DNA of 64,000 nucleotides from CAVYOD01 sp963770045 (GCA_963770045.1 CAVYOD010000014.1:1-64000); one strand, 5' to 3'; shown: positions 18,932-29,499, counted from the first letter of the stretch. Notes: a model not told the origin generated them from the letters alone. Program-made: numbers and translations.

Positions 18932-19627
18932 TCAGCCCTTCCTCTTGGCGGAGGTGAGTTTTTCGATTTCGTCGGTGAAGACCTTGGGACTGACCGGCTT
19001 GTCCAGAAGAATGTCGGCGCCGGTCGCCTTCAAGACTTCCTCATTGGAGGAGAATTCCAGACCTGTCTGGGCTCCGATGGATGTCAGCAGCATGACCGGG
19101 AGGTCGCGGTACTTTCCCTTTATCTTTTTGCTCAACTTGAAGCCCGAATCAAACTGCTCCATCATGACATCCAAAACGACCACGTCCGGCCGGCTCTTTG
19201 ACAATTTATCCAGGCATTCTCTTGAGCTCTTCGCCGTGGCGACAGCGTATCCCCTGTTCTTCAATACGGCCGAGTGCATCTCCAGGAAATCAACATCATC
19301 ATCGACGATCAGGACTTTCTTTTCTCTTTTCTGGTCGGTTTTTTTCGACTGTTTCATCACCAAGGAGAGAATGCGACGGAGGCTGTCCTGATCCTCGACC
19401 GCCTCTTCAACCTTCTCCACCAGTTTTCCCCCTTCATGGTACTGGTACTGGATCTTGGAATCGCACTGAACGTGGCAGCGGAATATCTGCTTCAGAGCCT
19501 CTTCCGCATTGGAGAGATCCAGCTTCTGGCCCTTAAAAAATGGACAATCGGTCCACTCACCCGGGTTGATCATCGCCATGAGCTCCGGACAATAAACCTG
19601 GATGAAAGATGCCTTTTTTTTCTCCAT
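18932..19627 (-). CDS. Response regulator with N-terminal cysteine-containing domain
   Basis: 231 residues. Residues ~105-231 are a receiver (KVLIVDDDVDFLEMH, phospho-acceptor in VVVLDVMMEQFDSGF, LDKPVSP). The first 100 residues carry isolated cysteines (YCPELMAMINPGEWTDCPFF, RCHVQCDSKIQYQYHEGGKL), a possible small metal or redox site of no family I recognise. The gene heads the five-gene cluster, 16 bases before the H-cluster kinase, and GGGAG lies in front of its ATG. It may be the first partner of that kinase, with the N-terminal part adding another redox input. Confidence 0.85.
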   Translation of the reverse strand: MEKKKASFIQVYCPELMAMINPGEWTDCPFFKGQKLDLSNAEEALKQIFRCHVQCDSKIQYQYHEGGKLVEKVEEAVEDQDSLRRILSLVMKQSKKTDQKREKKVLIVDDDVDFLEMHSAVLKNRGYAVATAKSSRECLDKLSKSRPDVVVLDVMMEQFDSGFKLSKKIKGKYRDLPVMLLTSIGAQTGLEFSSNEEVLKATGADILLDKPVSPKVFTDEIEKLTSAKRKG

Positions 19628-19890
19628 GGTTAGAAACTCCCGAAATAATTCTGAACTTCCAGAGGATTTGCAATCTTGGCATTAAACAAGAGTGTTTCTC
19701 TATGGTCTGCTAATCGCTAATTATCGTAATTGAGTCCTCTTCCCAGCCTGGGCTTTTGCGCCTTGGACCATCATATCCGAGGTTTGAGTATAGGCCAAAG
19801 GTCGATTTTCGTCAACCCTGGTTCCCCCCTGAACGCCTCTCCCACACCTGCCGCAGAGAATTGTTGAAAAAAAAACGCCGGAGGGCTAAA
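19628..19890. other. Divergent intergenic region between redox operon and DUF5916 gene
   Basis: It must hold the promoters of both directions. I see a direct repeat GCTAATC/GCTAATT near 19712-19724 and AT-rich sequence, but no promoter that fits well. A TTGCAA-17-AATTAT match lies too close to the 19627 start to leave room for the ribosome-binding site. Confidence 0.35.
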
Positions 19891-19929
19891 ATGAGCCGCC
19901 CTTTCTGGATTCTCCGGCCCGTTCCGTAA
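19891..19929 (+). CDS. Possible 12-codon leader peptide with hairpin over its ribosome-binding site
   Basis: ATG AGC CGC ... TAA encodes MSRPFWILRPVP. GGAGGG ends five bases upstream, a much better ribosome-binding site than that of the gene at 19942, which begins 12 bases after the stop. CCGGAG (19878-19883), covering the start of that site, can pair with CTCCGG (19912-19917) inside the leader. This could couple or gate translation of the next gene. Confidence 0.3.
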   Translation: MSRPFWILRPVP

Positions 19930-19941
19930 AAGCCAAGAAAG

Positions 19942-22132
19942 ATGAAAACAAAAAGACTTTTGCTGTTCTGTTTGATGATATCGTTCGTCCTTCCATCTTT
20001 CTTCTTTGCGGCCGAGGTCAAGGCGGTCCGGGTCAAACAGGGGCCCAAGATCGACGGCCTCCTTTCTGATCCCGTCTGGCAGGCGGCCACCCCATTTTCC
20101 GATTTCCGGATGGTCGAGCCCCTGCCCAATCAGGATCCCACAGAAAAGACCGAGCTGCGAATCCTCTACGATGATTCGTGCCTCTATATCGGTGCGCTCT
20201 GCTACGATCGCGAGCCGAACCGGATCGCGGCAAATTCCCTTGCCCATGACGGCGGGGGACAGCAGGGGGGCATGGGCTATGACCACATGCCCCAGGGTCC
20301 GAGCGAAGATATCATCCGCGTCCTCCTCGACCCCTTCCAGAACAAGCGGACCGCCTACATCTTCTTCGTCAACCCCCTGGGCGCCAGGGGTGAAGGGCTG
20401 GCAACGGGTGGACAGCCCAGTCTCAACTGGGACGGCATCTGGGAGGCGGACAGCCGCATCGTTGAAAACGGCTGGAGCGCGGAGCTCAGAATCCCGTTCA
20501 AGACCATCTCTTTCAATCCCGGGCTCACGGCCTGGGGCATCAACGTGGAACGGACCATCGCCCGCAAGCAAGAGACCGTCAGGATCTCCGGCACGAACAG
20601 GGACAGCAACTTCAATAATCCGATGGAGGCGGGCCGGCTGACGGGAATCGAAGATGTCAAACAGGGGAAGGGGATAACTTTCCGACCTTACGGCCTGGCC
20701 AGCACCCAGAGAAACCGTTTCCCCTCGGATGGCCTGAACGGGAAGCTGGACGGCGGATTCGACGTCTACAAAAACTTCACTCCAAACCTGGTCGGCGTCG
20801 TCAGCTACAACATGGATTTCGCCGAGACCGAGGTCGACGAGCGCCGCATCAACCTCACCCGCTTCCCGCTGTTTTATCCGGAGAAAAGGATGTTCTTCCT
20901 GGAGGGCTCCGAGACTTTCAACTTCAGTTCGAGCATCAGCTTCATGCCCTTCGTCAGCCGGTCGATAGGTCTCTACCAAGGCAATCAGGTCCCCGTCGTT
21001 TTCGGAACCAAACTCTACGGCAAGATCGGACGGACGAACCTATCCATCCTCGACGTCCAGACCGACCGGTTCGGGTCACTCCCCGGCACGAACTTCCTGG
21101 CCGCGCGGATGACCAGGGATATCTTTTCCGAGAGCAAGGTGGGCTGGATCTTCACCAACGGCAGCCCCGCGGGCGAGAGAAATTCTCTGGCCGGTGTGGA
21201 CCTCACCTACTCGACCTCCAAGTTCAGGGGGAACAAGAACCTCATGCTCGCCACCTGGATGGCCTACAATTGGAACGAAAAGAAACAAGGCCGGCATCAC
21301 GGCTTTGGCTTCAGGGCCAACTATCCCAACGACCTCTGGAACATAGAGAGTACGTATGCCTACTATGGAGAGTCATTGGACCCTGCCCTCGGCTACATGA
21401 TGAGGCAGGGCATCCAGACCGCCTACCTCAGGATTAATTTTCAGCCTAGGCCGACCGGCGGTCTTCTCAAAAGACTCGTCCGGCAGTTCTTTTTCGAGGG
21501 AAGCGGCGACTTCTACTGGGATCTCTCGGGGAGGCTTGAGACAAGCCGTCTCTCGTTTTCACCCCTCAGGCTGAGGACGGAGAGCGGTGAGCAGATCGGC
21601 TTCACCGTCCTCTCCAACCGCGACGTCCTGCCCTACAATTTCGAGGTCGCCCGGGGTGTCGTCTTGCCCGTCGGGGTCCTACGATTTCAGAAACTATAGC
21701 CTCGCGTTCGACACAGCGTCCTTTAGGCCGGCGATCTTCGATCTGAACTACAACTTCGGGGAGTTCTACTCTGGTCATTACGACGATCTAAAAATAGGAG
21801 CCACCCTTAAATACAAAGGCTTTGCCAACTTGGCGCTGGACACCGACCTGGTTCGGGGCAGACTCCCCCAAGGACGCTTCAGCGAGAACGTCTTTCAGGT
21901 CAAGGCCGACATTTTCCTGTCGGCCGATCTCGGCTTCATGAACTATATCCAGTACGACGACATCTCCAGGCAGCTGGGCTGGAGCGCCCGCATCCGCTGG
22001 CAGGTCTCCCCTGGCAATGAGATTTACATCATCTACAACAAGAACTGGGAGAAGCGTTGGGACCCCACGAGCCGGTTCTTCCCCCTCCAGGAGCGGGGAG
22101 TCTTGAAGATATCGTTATCTATAAGACCCTAA
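19942..22132 (+). CDS. DUF5916 outer-membrane-type protein with CBM9-like N-terminus, frameshifted
   Basis: About 730 residues. MKTKRLLLFCLMISFVLPSF is a signal peptide. Residues ~27-230 resemble a carbohydrate-binding CBM9-like sandwich (KIDGLLSDPVWQAATPF, LRILYDDSCLYIGALCYD, WSAELRIPFKTISF). The rest is the DUF5916 domain with alternating beta strands as in an outer-membrane barrel (YPEKRMFFLEGSETFNF is the family hallmark). The frame breaks at a GGGG run near 21676, and the adjacent frame carries on with SYDFRNYSLAFDTASF to the stop at 22132. The family often sits near TonB receptors and peptidases; its function is not established. Confidence 0.82.
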
Positions 22133-22136
22133 ACGT

Positions 22137-22170
22137 CCTCTCGTCATTCTCGTGCCCCGTCCATCTCGTC
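22137..22170. repeat. Intergenic CTCGTC-type repeat, copy 1
   Basis: The sequence contains CTCTCGTCATTCTCGTG followed by CCCCGTCCATCTCGTC directly after the DUF5916 stop. The CCATCTCGTC tail recurs at 51392-51401, and its reverse complement at 60697-60706. Confidence 0.5.
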
Positions 22171-22331
22171 AAGAGAAACGCAAATCCTGATTTCTTTTGT
22201 CTTGGTTTTATTTGCGGGAAAACCTGAAGCCCTCCCCGGCCCCCACGGGATTGCAAGCGTTCGCCGAAACGATCAAATTCTTGACTGAGGGGCCCGCTTC
22301 CGGTAGAGTCCTGGGTGGGCACGCAGATGCA

Positions 22332-22358
22332 CCTTCTGCGAAGAATATCAGCAGAAGG
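22332..22358. other. Hairpin upstream of the TPR-CHAT gene
   Basis: CCTTCTGC (22332-22339) and GCAGAAGG (22351-22358) form a perfect 8-base stem around an 11-base loop. No T-run follows. It could be a leader structure or part of a terminator for the gene before. Confidence 0.3.
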
Positions 22359-22393
22359 CACGCGGGGACCGATCAGTTCCGGTCAGCCGCACC

Positions 22394-25300
22394 TTGAAAA
22401 ATATCTTTTTTTCCCCGTCATCCTGATGACCCTGTTCCTGCTGCCGCTTCACGCGGCGGGACAAAATCCTCCCCGGCCGGGTGGACCGTCTCAAGAGCAG
22501 GATATCCAAAAAGACCGGGAACCGGGAAGCTTGAACCAGCGATTCGCGGCTCTCCTCCAAGACATGAAGAACGGCCGTTATGGGACCGTTATTTCAGGCT
22601 GCAAAGAGATCATCCGGACGGACAGCTCTTTTCATCAGGCTTATCGTCTGCTCCTCGAAGCTTCGGTGAGCAAAGACAAGAACGGCTTCCGCTCGTCCTG
22701 CCGTCCAGGAGACTCTCTCTTTTCTAGAGAATTCTCTCCGCAAGGATCCGAAAAGCAGTTATTATTTTTATGGGCTCGGGCTGTATTACAAGAAGGTCAA
22801 GAATTATGTGCTGGCCGCGGAAAACCTGGAAAAAAGTGTATCTTTGGGTGCCCCTTTCTGGGAAGCCTACGAAGAATTATTAACCTGCTACGAGACCAAA
22901 GCCGACATCGGAAGAGAAGACGCCTTTTTAAAAAACCAGATCCGGGTTCATCCGGACAACCCCCTCTTGCGCCAGGCTCAGGGTGTCATCTATTATCTGG
23001 GCTCTGAGTATGCGGCGGCCTTAAAAGCCATGGAGATAGCGCTCGCCGTCCATCTGCAGCGGGGAGACAAAAAAGCGCAGGCCCGCTGCCTGGCCTGGAT
23101 GAGCTATGTCGCAAGCGTATTCCAACGATTACCCGAGATCACTGGAACTGGTGAAACGAGGCCTCAAGATCTCTCAGGAATCTGGGGACAAGGCTGAAGA
23201 GGCCTACCTGCCTCGTCCAGATCAGCTTTATCTGGATTGATCTAGGCAATTATTCCGAGGCCTTAAAGAGCTGCCTCAAGGCTCTGGCGATCCTGGAGGA
23301 ATTTCCCGACCGGACAATCGAGAATCTCTGCCGGCGAACCCTGGGCATCGTCCAATTAGAGCTGGGCAATACGCTCAAAGCCAGGGAATATCTGGAATCG
23401 ACTTTGGCCTTTTATCAGGATGAGCATGACCTCCGAGGCCAGGATATTTGCCTCTATTGGTTGACGCTCCTTCACAAGGATAGAGGCGATTTCGCCCGGG
23501 CGATGGATTGCGCCGAACGGGCCTTGAAGATCAGCCGGCGAATCGGGTTTAAAACGGGCGAGGCCTTCCACCTCACCTCCATCGGCGACCTCTATCTCTC
23601 CCTGGGAAATTATGTGAAGGCCCTGGCGTACAACGAGCAGGCGCTTCGGGTGACCGAGGAGTACGTCAGCAAATGGAGCCGGGAAGAATGCCTGAGCACA
23701 ATCGGTTTTGTCTATCTTGAAATGCAGGACTATCCGCGGGCCCTGGAATATTTCGAGAGAGCCTTGAAGTATATCCAGAAAATAGGACACGAGAGAAAAG
23801 TCGCCCAGTGTCTGTCGAATATCGGCTATGCTTACTTCAAACTGGGGGATCTTGGACGCGCGTCCGAATACTTCCTGAGAAGTCTGGCCTCTGCTCAGGG
23901 CAGCGGGAATAAAATGGTCCAGGCTCTGAACTGCGACAGACAGGGTGATCTGTTAAATTCAAGGGGCCAGATTGAAGAGGCGAAAAAGTACTACGAAAGG
24001 GCTCTCGCCCTGGGCCACGAGATCGGCCAGCCCGGAATTATCTGGCAGGCCTATGCCGGACTTGGTTCCCTGTTCGCGCAGCAAAAAGACGTCGGACCGG
24101 CCATCGCTTTTTACAAAAATGCGGTCGACGTCATCGAAGACGTCAGGAATCAGATCCAGGTGAGGGAATACAGCGCCGGCTTTTTCAAAAGCAAAATCCC
24201 GATCTATGAGAATCTCCTCGGTCTGCTTTCCGAGCGGAACAGCCGCGAGGACTCGCCGAGATGCGCCGAGGAGTGCTTTTATTATGCCGAGAGGGCCAGA
24301 GCCCGGTCGCTGCTTGATGATCTGCAACAGGCCAAAATTGATCCGGCCTCCCTTCCGGCTTTTAGGGACCGAGAAGTGGAGATCGGCCAGGCTTCGAGGC
24401 GCGTCTCGGAACTCGTGTCCGAACTCAACAATCCGTCTCTCTCCAAAAAAGAACGAGGCGAGCTCCTGCAAAAATTCGAAAAAGCCGAGGACGAATTCCA
24501 GGGGCTGATCGACGGCGTCAAAAGAGAAAGGTCTAGCTATTTGCAGGTCCTTGCCCCTCGGCCGTTCACGGCCCCAGAGATCCAGGCCAGGCTCCTGAAT
24601 CAAGACACGGCTCTGATCGAGTATTTCGTTGGAGAAAAGAATATATTTATTTTCTCATTGACTCGAGACAATCTTATCGCCCGCCGCCTGCCCGGCGAGC
24701 TCAGCGGACAGACCCTGCGCTTGATGAATGACTATATCAAGCTGCTGGCCTCGAAGAACATCGACCTCACGGATTGCCTGGCGCCTGGTGAACGGCTCTA
24801 TGAAATGCTCCTGATGCCGGTTCTGGCCGCGTTGCCTCAGTCTGTCCACAAGCTCATCATCGTCCCCGACCGTAATCTGAATTATCTTCCCTTCGAGACC
24901 CTCTCTCGGCTCAAAAGCGGGCAGGCGAAGAAACGCACGTTCCTCATAGAAGATTATAGTATTTCCTATGCTCCTTCGGCTGCGACGCTCATCCAGATCA
25001 TGGAAAAAAGGCAGAAGAACAGAAGTCAAAAAGAGCTCCTGGCCATCGGCGACCCTATTATCGGCGGAAACGAAAATCATCTCGGGCACGGCACGAAGAG
25101 CGAGGATTTCGTCCAGGAATACTACCTGGAAAGAAGATTCGTCCTCTCGGCGCTCCCCTTCGCCTCGAAAGAGATTGAAGCCATCTCCAGATTTGTCCCC
25201 AAGGATGAAAAGCGGATCCTCTGCCGAGAAGAGGCCACGGAAGGAAACGTCAAAAAGACGGACCTCTCAGGCTACAAGATCATTCATTTTGCCACCCACG

Positions 25301-25761
25301 GCCTGGTGGATGAGAGAATCGCCAGTCGCTCGGCTTTGGTCCTGAATCTGAATAGCGACCCCTCGGAGGACGGCTTCTTCCAGCTCAGCGAGATCTACCA
25401 GACCCAACTCGATGCCGACCTGGTCGTTCTTTCGGCTTGCCAAACCGCCAGGGGAAAGATGGAAACGGGCGAAGGAGTCCAGGGATTATCCAGGGGCTTT
25501 TTCTGCGCCGGAGCGAGGTCGGTTGTCGCCAGCCTGTGGAACGTCAATGACCGGTCATCGGCAGAATTCATGAAACGATTTTATCAATATCTCAGGCAAG
25601 GCAAAACAAAACAGGATGCCCTGCGTTTGACCAAGCTCAGGATGCTCCACTCCAGATATGATCGTCCCTACGATTGGGCTCCGTTTATCTTGATTGGAGA
25701 GGCTGACGCTCTGATCGCGCTCAGCAAGCCTTCGCTCTTAGACCGGCTCAGTTCTTTTTGA
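22394..25761 (+). CDS. TPR-CHAT protein (caspase-like protease domain), frameshifted
   Basis: About 1,100 residues. The N-terminus has a secretion-signal-like stretch (VILMTLFLLPLHAAGQ); the start is uncertain, and a TTG at 22394 works only if the T-run at 22406 has an indel. Long helical repeats follow, matching tetratricopeptide pairs (LGNYVKALAYNEQALRVTEE, YPRALEYFERALKYIQKIG, LGDLGRASEYFLRSL). After a coiled coil, the last ~350 residues are a CHAT peptidase domain with the His of IIHFATHGLVDE and the Cys of VVLSACQTARGKMETGEGV, the catalytic dyad. Frames change near 22700, 23118 and 23208. From about 23215 the frame is continuous. CHAT proteins are caspase-like proteases used in regulation or defence. 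It converges on the anti-sigma gene with a 14-base overlap. Confidence 0.8.
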
Positions 25762-26473
25762 TCCTGAACTTCCCAAATTCTGATTCAAACGTTTGATGGT
25801 CTTCGAGGTGGGCGCTGACTTTCCAGAAATAGACTTCCGATCTCTCCAGGCCGCGGGAGACGTCTTCGGGAAGCATGAAATTTCCCTGAGTCAGGGGGAC
25901 GCTCTGGTAGACCGGATTGAGCAGCTTATCAAATATCTCGAGAGTATAAGACTGGGCCCCCTCGAGGAGGGTCCACTCAAAAACGAGGGAACCCAGCTTT
26001 GTCTCCCCGCGGGGCTCGAGCAAAACGACCTGCCACTCTCCGGGAGACCTCTCCCGGTCATTGATGCGGGGAGCTCTGACAAGCAAGAGAACAGAGATCA
26101 AGAGGAGCGCACACGCGGTTGCCACTATGGCCGGGATCCTTAATTTGGGGAGGAAACTGCTTTTTCTGGCCTTCCTCTGGGCCCTCAGGGACTGAAGTTC
26201 TGCGCGGGCCTGTTGTCTCAAGGAGCGAACATCCAGCTTCTCCCAATCCGTGCCTTCGAGTTTCTTCAGAATCGCATCCCCCTGCGTGCTCAACTCTTGG
26301 GCGGCTCCAAGAAGAGGCAAACACTCCGCGCAGGCCATGATATGGCTCAGCAGCTTGGATTTCTCTTCAACGCTTTTCTCCCCCAAGAACAATTCGATGA
26401 CCGCCGTTCTCTCGGCGCATCCCTTTTTTTTCTTGAAAACTCTCATGATTTTCCCGGAGAAGCGATCACTCAT
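25748..26473 (-). CDS. Membrane-anchored zinc-finger anti-sigma-type protein
   Basis: About 240 residues from the ATG at 26473, which overlaps the sigma-factor stop by eight bases (ATGAGTGA). Residues ~20-60 form a zinc-binding anti-sigma domain with HIMACAECL (H-x3-C-x2-C). A single membrane helix (IPAIVATACALLLISVLLLV) stands near residue 140. The periplasmic part has an Ig-like beta fold (FEWTLLEGAQSYTLEIFDK, YFWKVSAHLEDHQTFESEFG). It should hold the upstream sigma factor at the membrane until an envelope signal frees it. Intact frame. Confidence 0.82.
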   Translation of the reverse strand: MSDRFSGKIMRVFKKKKGCAERTAVIELFLGEKSVEEKSKLLSHIMACAECLPLLGAAQELSTQGDAILKKLEGTDWEKLDVRSLRQQARAELQSLRAQRKARKSSFLPKLRIPAIVATACALLLISVLLLVRAPRINDRERSPGEWQVVLLEPRGETKLGSLVFEWTLLEGAQSYTLEIFDKLLNPVYQSVPLTQGNFMLPEDVSRGLERSEVYFWKVSAHLEDHQTFESEFGKFRIKKN

Positions 26474-27053
26474 GTGGAACCTGTCTGCCTGGCCCGACAA
26501 GATCACTCCGTCTCTCCTTGTCCGGCCCGATTTTTTCTCTCAGGTCATCTATTCCTCTGTAAAGCAGATGCCGCACTTTTGTTTTGTCCCAGCTCAAGAA
26601 ATGGCTGATGTCATCGATGGACATCCCTTTCAGATAGAGCCTGAGAACGTGTTTTCGGTTCTCGCCGAGCGATTCCACCGCGTCCTGGACGAGAAGGCTC
26701 GTCTCTTTATCCTCGAGAAGGATCTCCGGCGATCCCATCTCTCTACCTCCATCTTGGGGGAAAACGTCCGAATAGATCCTTTTGAGATCGGGCAATTCTC
26801 GAGACGGGCTCTGTTTCAGCATCTTTCTCAGCTCGTCGATGGTCGTGGTAAAAGCCACCTTCTTTATATAGGACGGCAATTTATCGACTTTTTTGCCTTT
26901 TTTTAGAAATTTCCAGATCTTGATTTTGACTTCCTGCTCGATGTCCTCGAGGTCAATCCCGTCTCTTTGATAGACGTGGTTGGCGATGATCCGGCGGATG
27001 AGGTGCGAGAAACTCTCAATGACCTCGTTTATTTGGGACTCAATATCTTGCAT
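26466..27053 (-). CDS. RNA polymerase sigma factor, ECF type
   Basis: 195 residues from the ATG at 27053 (MQDIESQINEVIESF). The frame is open to 27212, but the added part is unlike sigma factors. Region 2 covers ~15-75 (IDLEDIEQEVKIKIWKFL, KLPSYIKKVAFTTTIDELRK) and region 4 covers ~135-185 (LGENRKHVLRLYLKGMSIDDISHFLSWDKTKVRHLLYRGIDDLREK). Regions 1.2 and 3 are missing, so it is a group 4 (ECF) factor. It is coupled by an eight-base overlap to its anti-sigma partner. The target promoter is unknown; the convergent CHAT gene and the divergent DUF362 gene are its neighbours. Confidence 0.88.
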   Translation of the reverse strand: MQDIESQINEVIESFSHLIRRIIANHVYQRDGIDLEDIEQEVKIKIWKFLKKGKKVDKLPSYIKKVAFTTTIDELRKMLKQSPSRELPDLKRIYSDVFPQDGGREMGSPEILLEDKETSLLVQDAVESLGENRKHVLRLYLKGMSIDDISHFLSWDKTKVRHLLYRGIDDLREKIGPDKERRSDLVGPGRQVPHE

Positions 27054-27177
27054 GCTTGTGCAGAGTGTATCATAAATGCTGGCACAAATTAAATATCCCG
27101 GCCGTCCTATAAAGCGGGAATGGAGCTTGTGTTCTGGAATGTCTAAAATCCAAACTCTGTTCGCGGGGAGGTCATTT

Positions 27178-28129
27178 ATGTCGGAAAAATTGAACCGGAG
27201 GAGCTTTTTCAAGAGATCGGCGCAGTTGGGAGTTATCGGCCGTCGCGGCCAACGGTCTTCTTTCGTCCATCCTCGGGAGCCCGTATCTCCGGGCCGCCGG
27301 AGGCGTAGCGCCCGATATGGCCGTCGTCACGGGCGCGGATTATGCTAAGGGGACGGCGAAAGCCATCGAGATTTTGGGCGGGATGGAAAGGTTCGTGCCC
27401 AAGAATTCCCGGGTCGCCCTGCTCCCTAACACGCAGAGCAATCACCCCGGAACCTACACCAAACCAGAGATCCTCAGGACGGTGATCAGGCTGTGCAGGG
27501 AGGCCGGCGCGAAGGAGATCAACTGCCTGAGCTGGCTGACCCAGAAGCACTGGGACTCGACGGGTCTGGCCGCGGCCGTTGCGGCCGAGGGAGCCGGCCT
27601 CAAATTGATCCCACGAGAAGAAGCGTATTTCCAGGCCCTGGCCGTGCCCAAGGGGAAGGCCCTCAAAGAGACGAAAATCCTCAAGGAGCTCTCCAATCAC
27701 GATGTCTTTATCGACATGCCAATCACCAAAGACCATGCCGGAAACAGATTCACAGGCACGATGAAAAACCTGATGGGGGTCAATTTCCCCGACATCAACC
27801 GGACCTTTCACACCGGGGATTTCAAAACCAAGCCCGACGATGTCGAGCACCTCGATCAATGCATCGCCGACCTGAACACGGTGGTCAAGCCGACTCTCCT
27901 GGTCGTTGACGCCACCGAGTTTATCACGACGAACGGGCCCTTCGGGCCGGGGGAATTGGCCAAGCCCCAGAAGATCGTCGCCGGGGTGGACAGGATTGCG
28001 GTGGACGGCTATTGCGCGACGTTGCTGGGGATGAAACCGGAGGACGTCATTATGATCAAGCGCGGGTTCGAGCACGGACTGGGAGAGATCGACCTGAAAA
28101 AAGTCCGGATCAAGGAAATGAGCCTCTAG
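27178..28129 (+). CDS. Tat-exported DUF362 protein, frameshifted
   Basis: From the ATG at 27178 behind GGGGAGG. The N-terminus MSEKLNRRSFFKRSAQLG is a twin-arginine signal, so the protein folds in the cytoplasm and is exported. The frame is broken near 27237, and the next frame carries the signal's end and then the DUF362 domain: APDMAVVTGADYAKGTAKAI, ITKDHAGNRFTGTMKNLMG, GVDRIAVDGYCATLLG. The cysteine clusters of ferredoxin-type DUF362 proteins are absent, so no Fe-S cluster is predicted. The family has no settled biochemical role. A Tat signal usually implies a bound cofactor or folded complex. About 315 residues if repaired. Confidence 0.8.
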
Positions 28130-28219
28130 GAGGCTCCGCAAGACCCTGTTCCGGGAACATCACGGACCTGCGGTGCGCTCAAGGAGCGGCACGTCCGGCC
28201 GGGGGTTGAGTCGAATCCG

Positions 28220-29456
28220 TCATTTTTTCCGGCTGCTGCTATCCTTAACGTAGAGCGGCTTTTCTTGCATCAGCCTTTCAATGTCATCGATTTCTTTGGG
28301 GACGTTCTTCGTCAGGATTTCGCAGCCGGTTTCGGTGACTACGACGTCATCTTCAATGCGGATGCCGAGCTACTTTTCCGGGATGTAAATTCCCGGTTCA
28401 ACCGTGAAGATGCTTCCGGGGACGACCTGGCTCTCGAGGCTCCCGATAGACTCAGAAAGGCTGATCCCGAAGAGCAGCGGATTGAATAACGACCCCCCGT
28501 TCAGGGGATGGCACGTGGAATGATTGAAGTATTTCTTATATCCCGCCTTCTCAATGACGCCCATGGCAGTCGTGTGAACGTCCTCGAGGGTCACCCCCGG
28601 CCTGATCACGGAGATGGCTTTTTTCTGAGCTTCCAAAACGATGCCGTAGATCTTCCTCTGCTCCGGAGTGAATTTCCCCGAGACGGGAATCGTCCTGGTC
28701 AGGTCGCTGGCGACGTATTGGTAGGAAGTGCCGATGTCGATGACCAGCAGGTCTCCGCCCTTCATCAAACGGTCGTTTTTGCGGTGATGGAGGATGCACG
28801 AATTGGGGCCGGAGCCGATGATCGTGAAAACCGCCTTTTGGGCGCCGTTCTTTCTGAAGATATAGCTCACCAGCGCCTCGATCTCATACTCATACATCCC
28901 GGGCCTGCAGAATCGGGCGGCTTCCGAGAAGGCGTCTCCGGTCACGGCGCAGGCCCTGCCCGTTACGGCGATCTCCCGGGCGGATTTCTTAGACCTCATG
29001 TGATCGAGAACCGGCGAGAGGTTTTTGACCTTGACACCGGGAAGGATCTTCTTGATCGCCTCGACGAATTGAAGGCCCGGGGGTGAGCCTGGGATCGTCG
29101 GAGATTCCGCTCGCCGGGCTCTTCGGAGGGAGATAAAGTGTCGTCTTCCAGAATTCGGATTTTCCCGTTTTCCCGGCGATCGATGAAGGGACAAGAATCA
29201 ATTTTGCGCCGGCGATATCAACGCCGGTCAGATGATAAAAGTCTTCATTGACCCCCCGTCTCGCGGCGATCCCGACGAGATCATTCCCGATGAGAGCTAC
29301 TCCGTCGGAGATCAGAGAACAGAGTTCGTTGCGTTCTTCTTTGAAGTCCGAAGGGGCCAGCGTTTTGTCCTGACAGGACACGGGCCGAACGAGGAATTGA
29401 AGTCCAAAGGAAAGAGTCACCAAAAGCCAAAGACGGAATCCGGTCTGAGTTTTCAC
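28220..29456 (-). pseudogene. M24 metallopeptidase (Xaa-Pro aminopeptidase type), frameshift plus in-frame stop
   Basis: The start is probably the GTG at 29456 (VKTQTGFRLWLLVTL), eight bases after GGGAGG, and gives a signal peptide. The creatinase-like N-domain runs to PRLTPG. A frameshift at the CCCCCGGG run near 29080 leads into the catalytic pita-bread domain. Metal ligands are visible: DIGTSYQYVASDLTRT (two Asp), HSTCHPL (His), FTVEPGIYIPE (Glu) and RIEDDVVVTETG (Glu). Between the last two, a TAG at 28370-28372 interrupts the frame (PEK*LGIRIEDD) and the reading continues in phase to a TGA at 28220. The amber removes the fifth ligand, so as written the enzyme is inactive. It could be a base error. 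Confidence 0.8.
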
Positions 29457-29499
29457 TTTGAAGCCCTCCCGGCGCGCCGTCATCCGGCCGCCTCAAAGT

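Noticed and set aside
19645..19673. TTGCAA-17-AATTAT promoter for the redox operon
   Set aside because: The predicted start would fall inside the ribosome-binding site of the gene at 19627.
27078..27098. TGGCAC as a sigma-54 site between the sigma factor and DUF362 genes
   Set aside because: The expected TTG at -12 is absent (AAATA).
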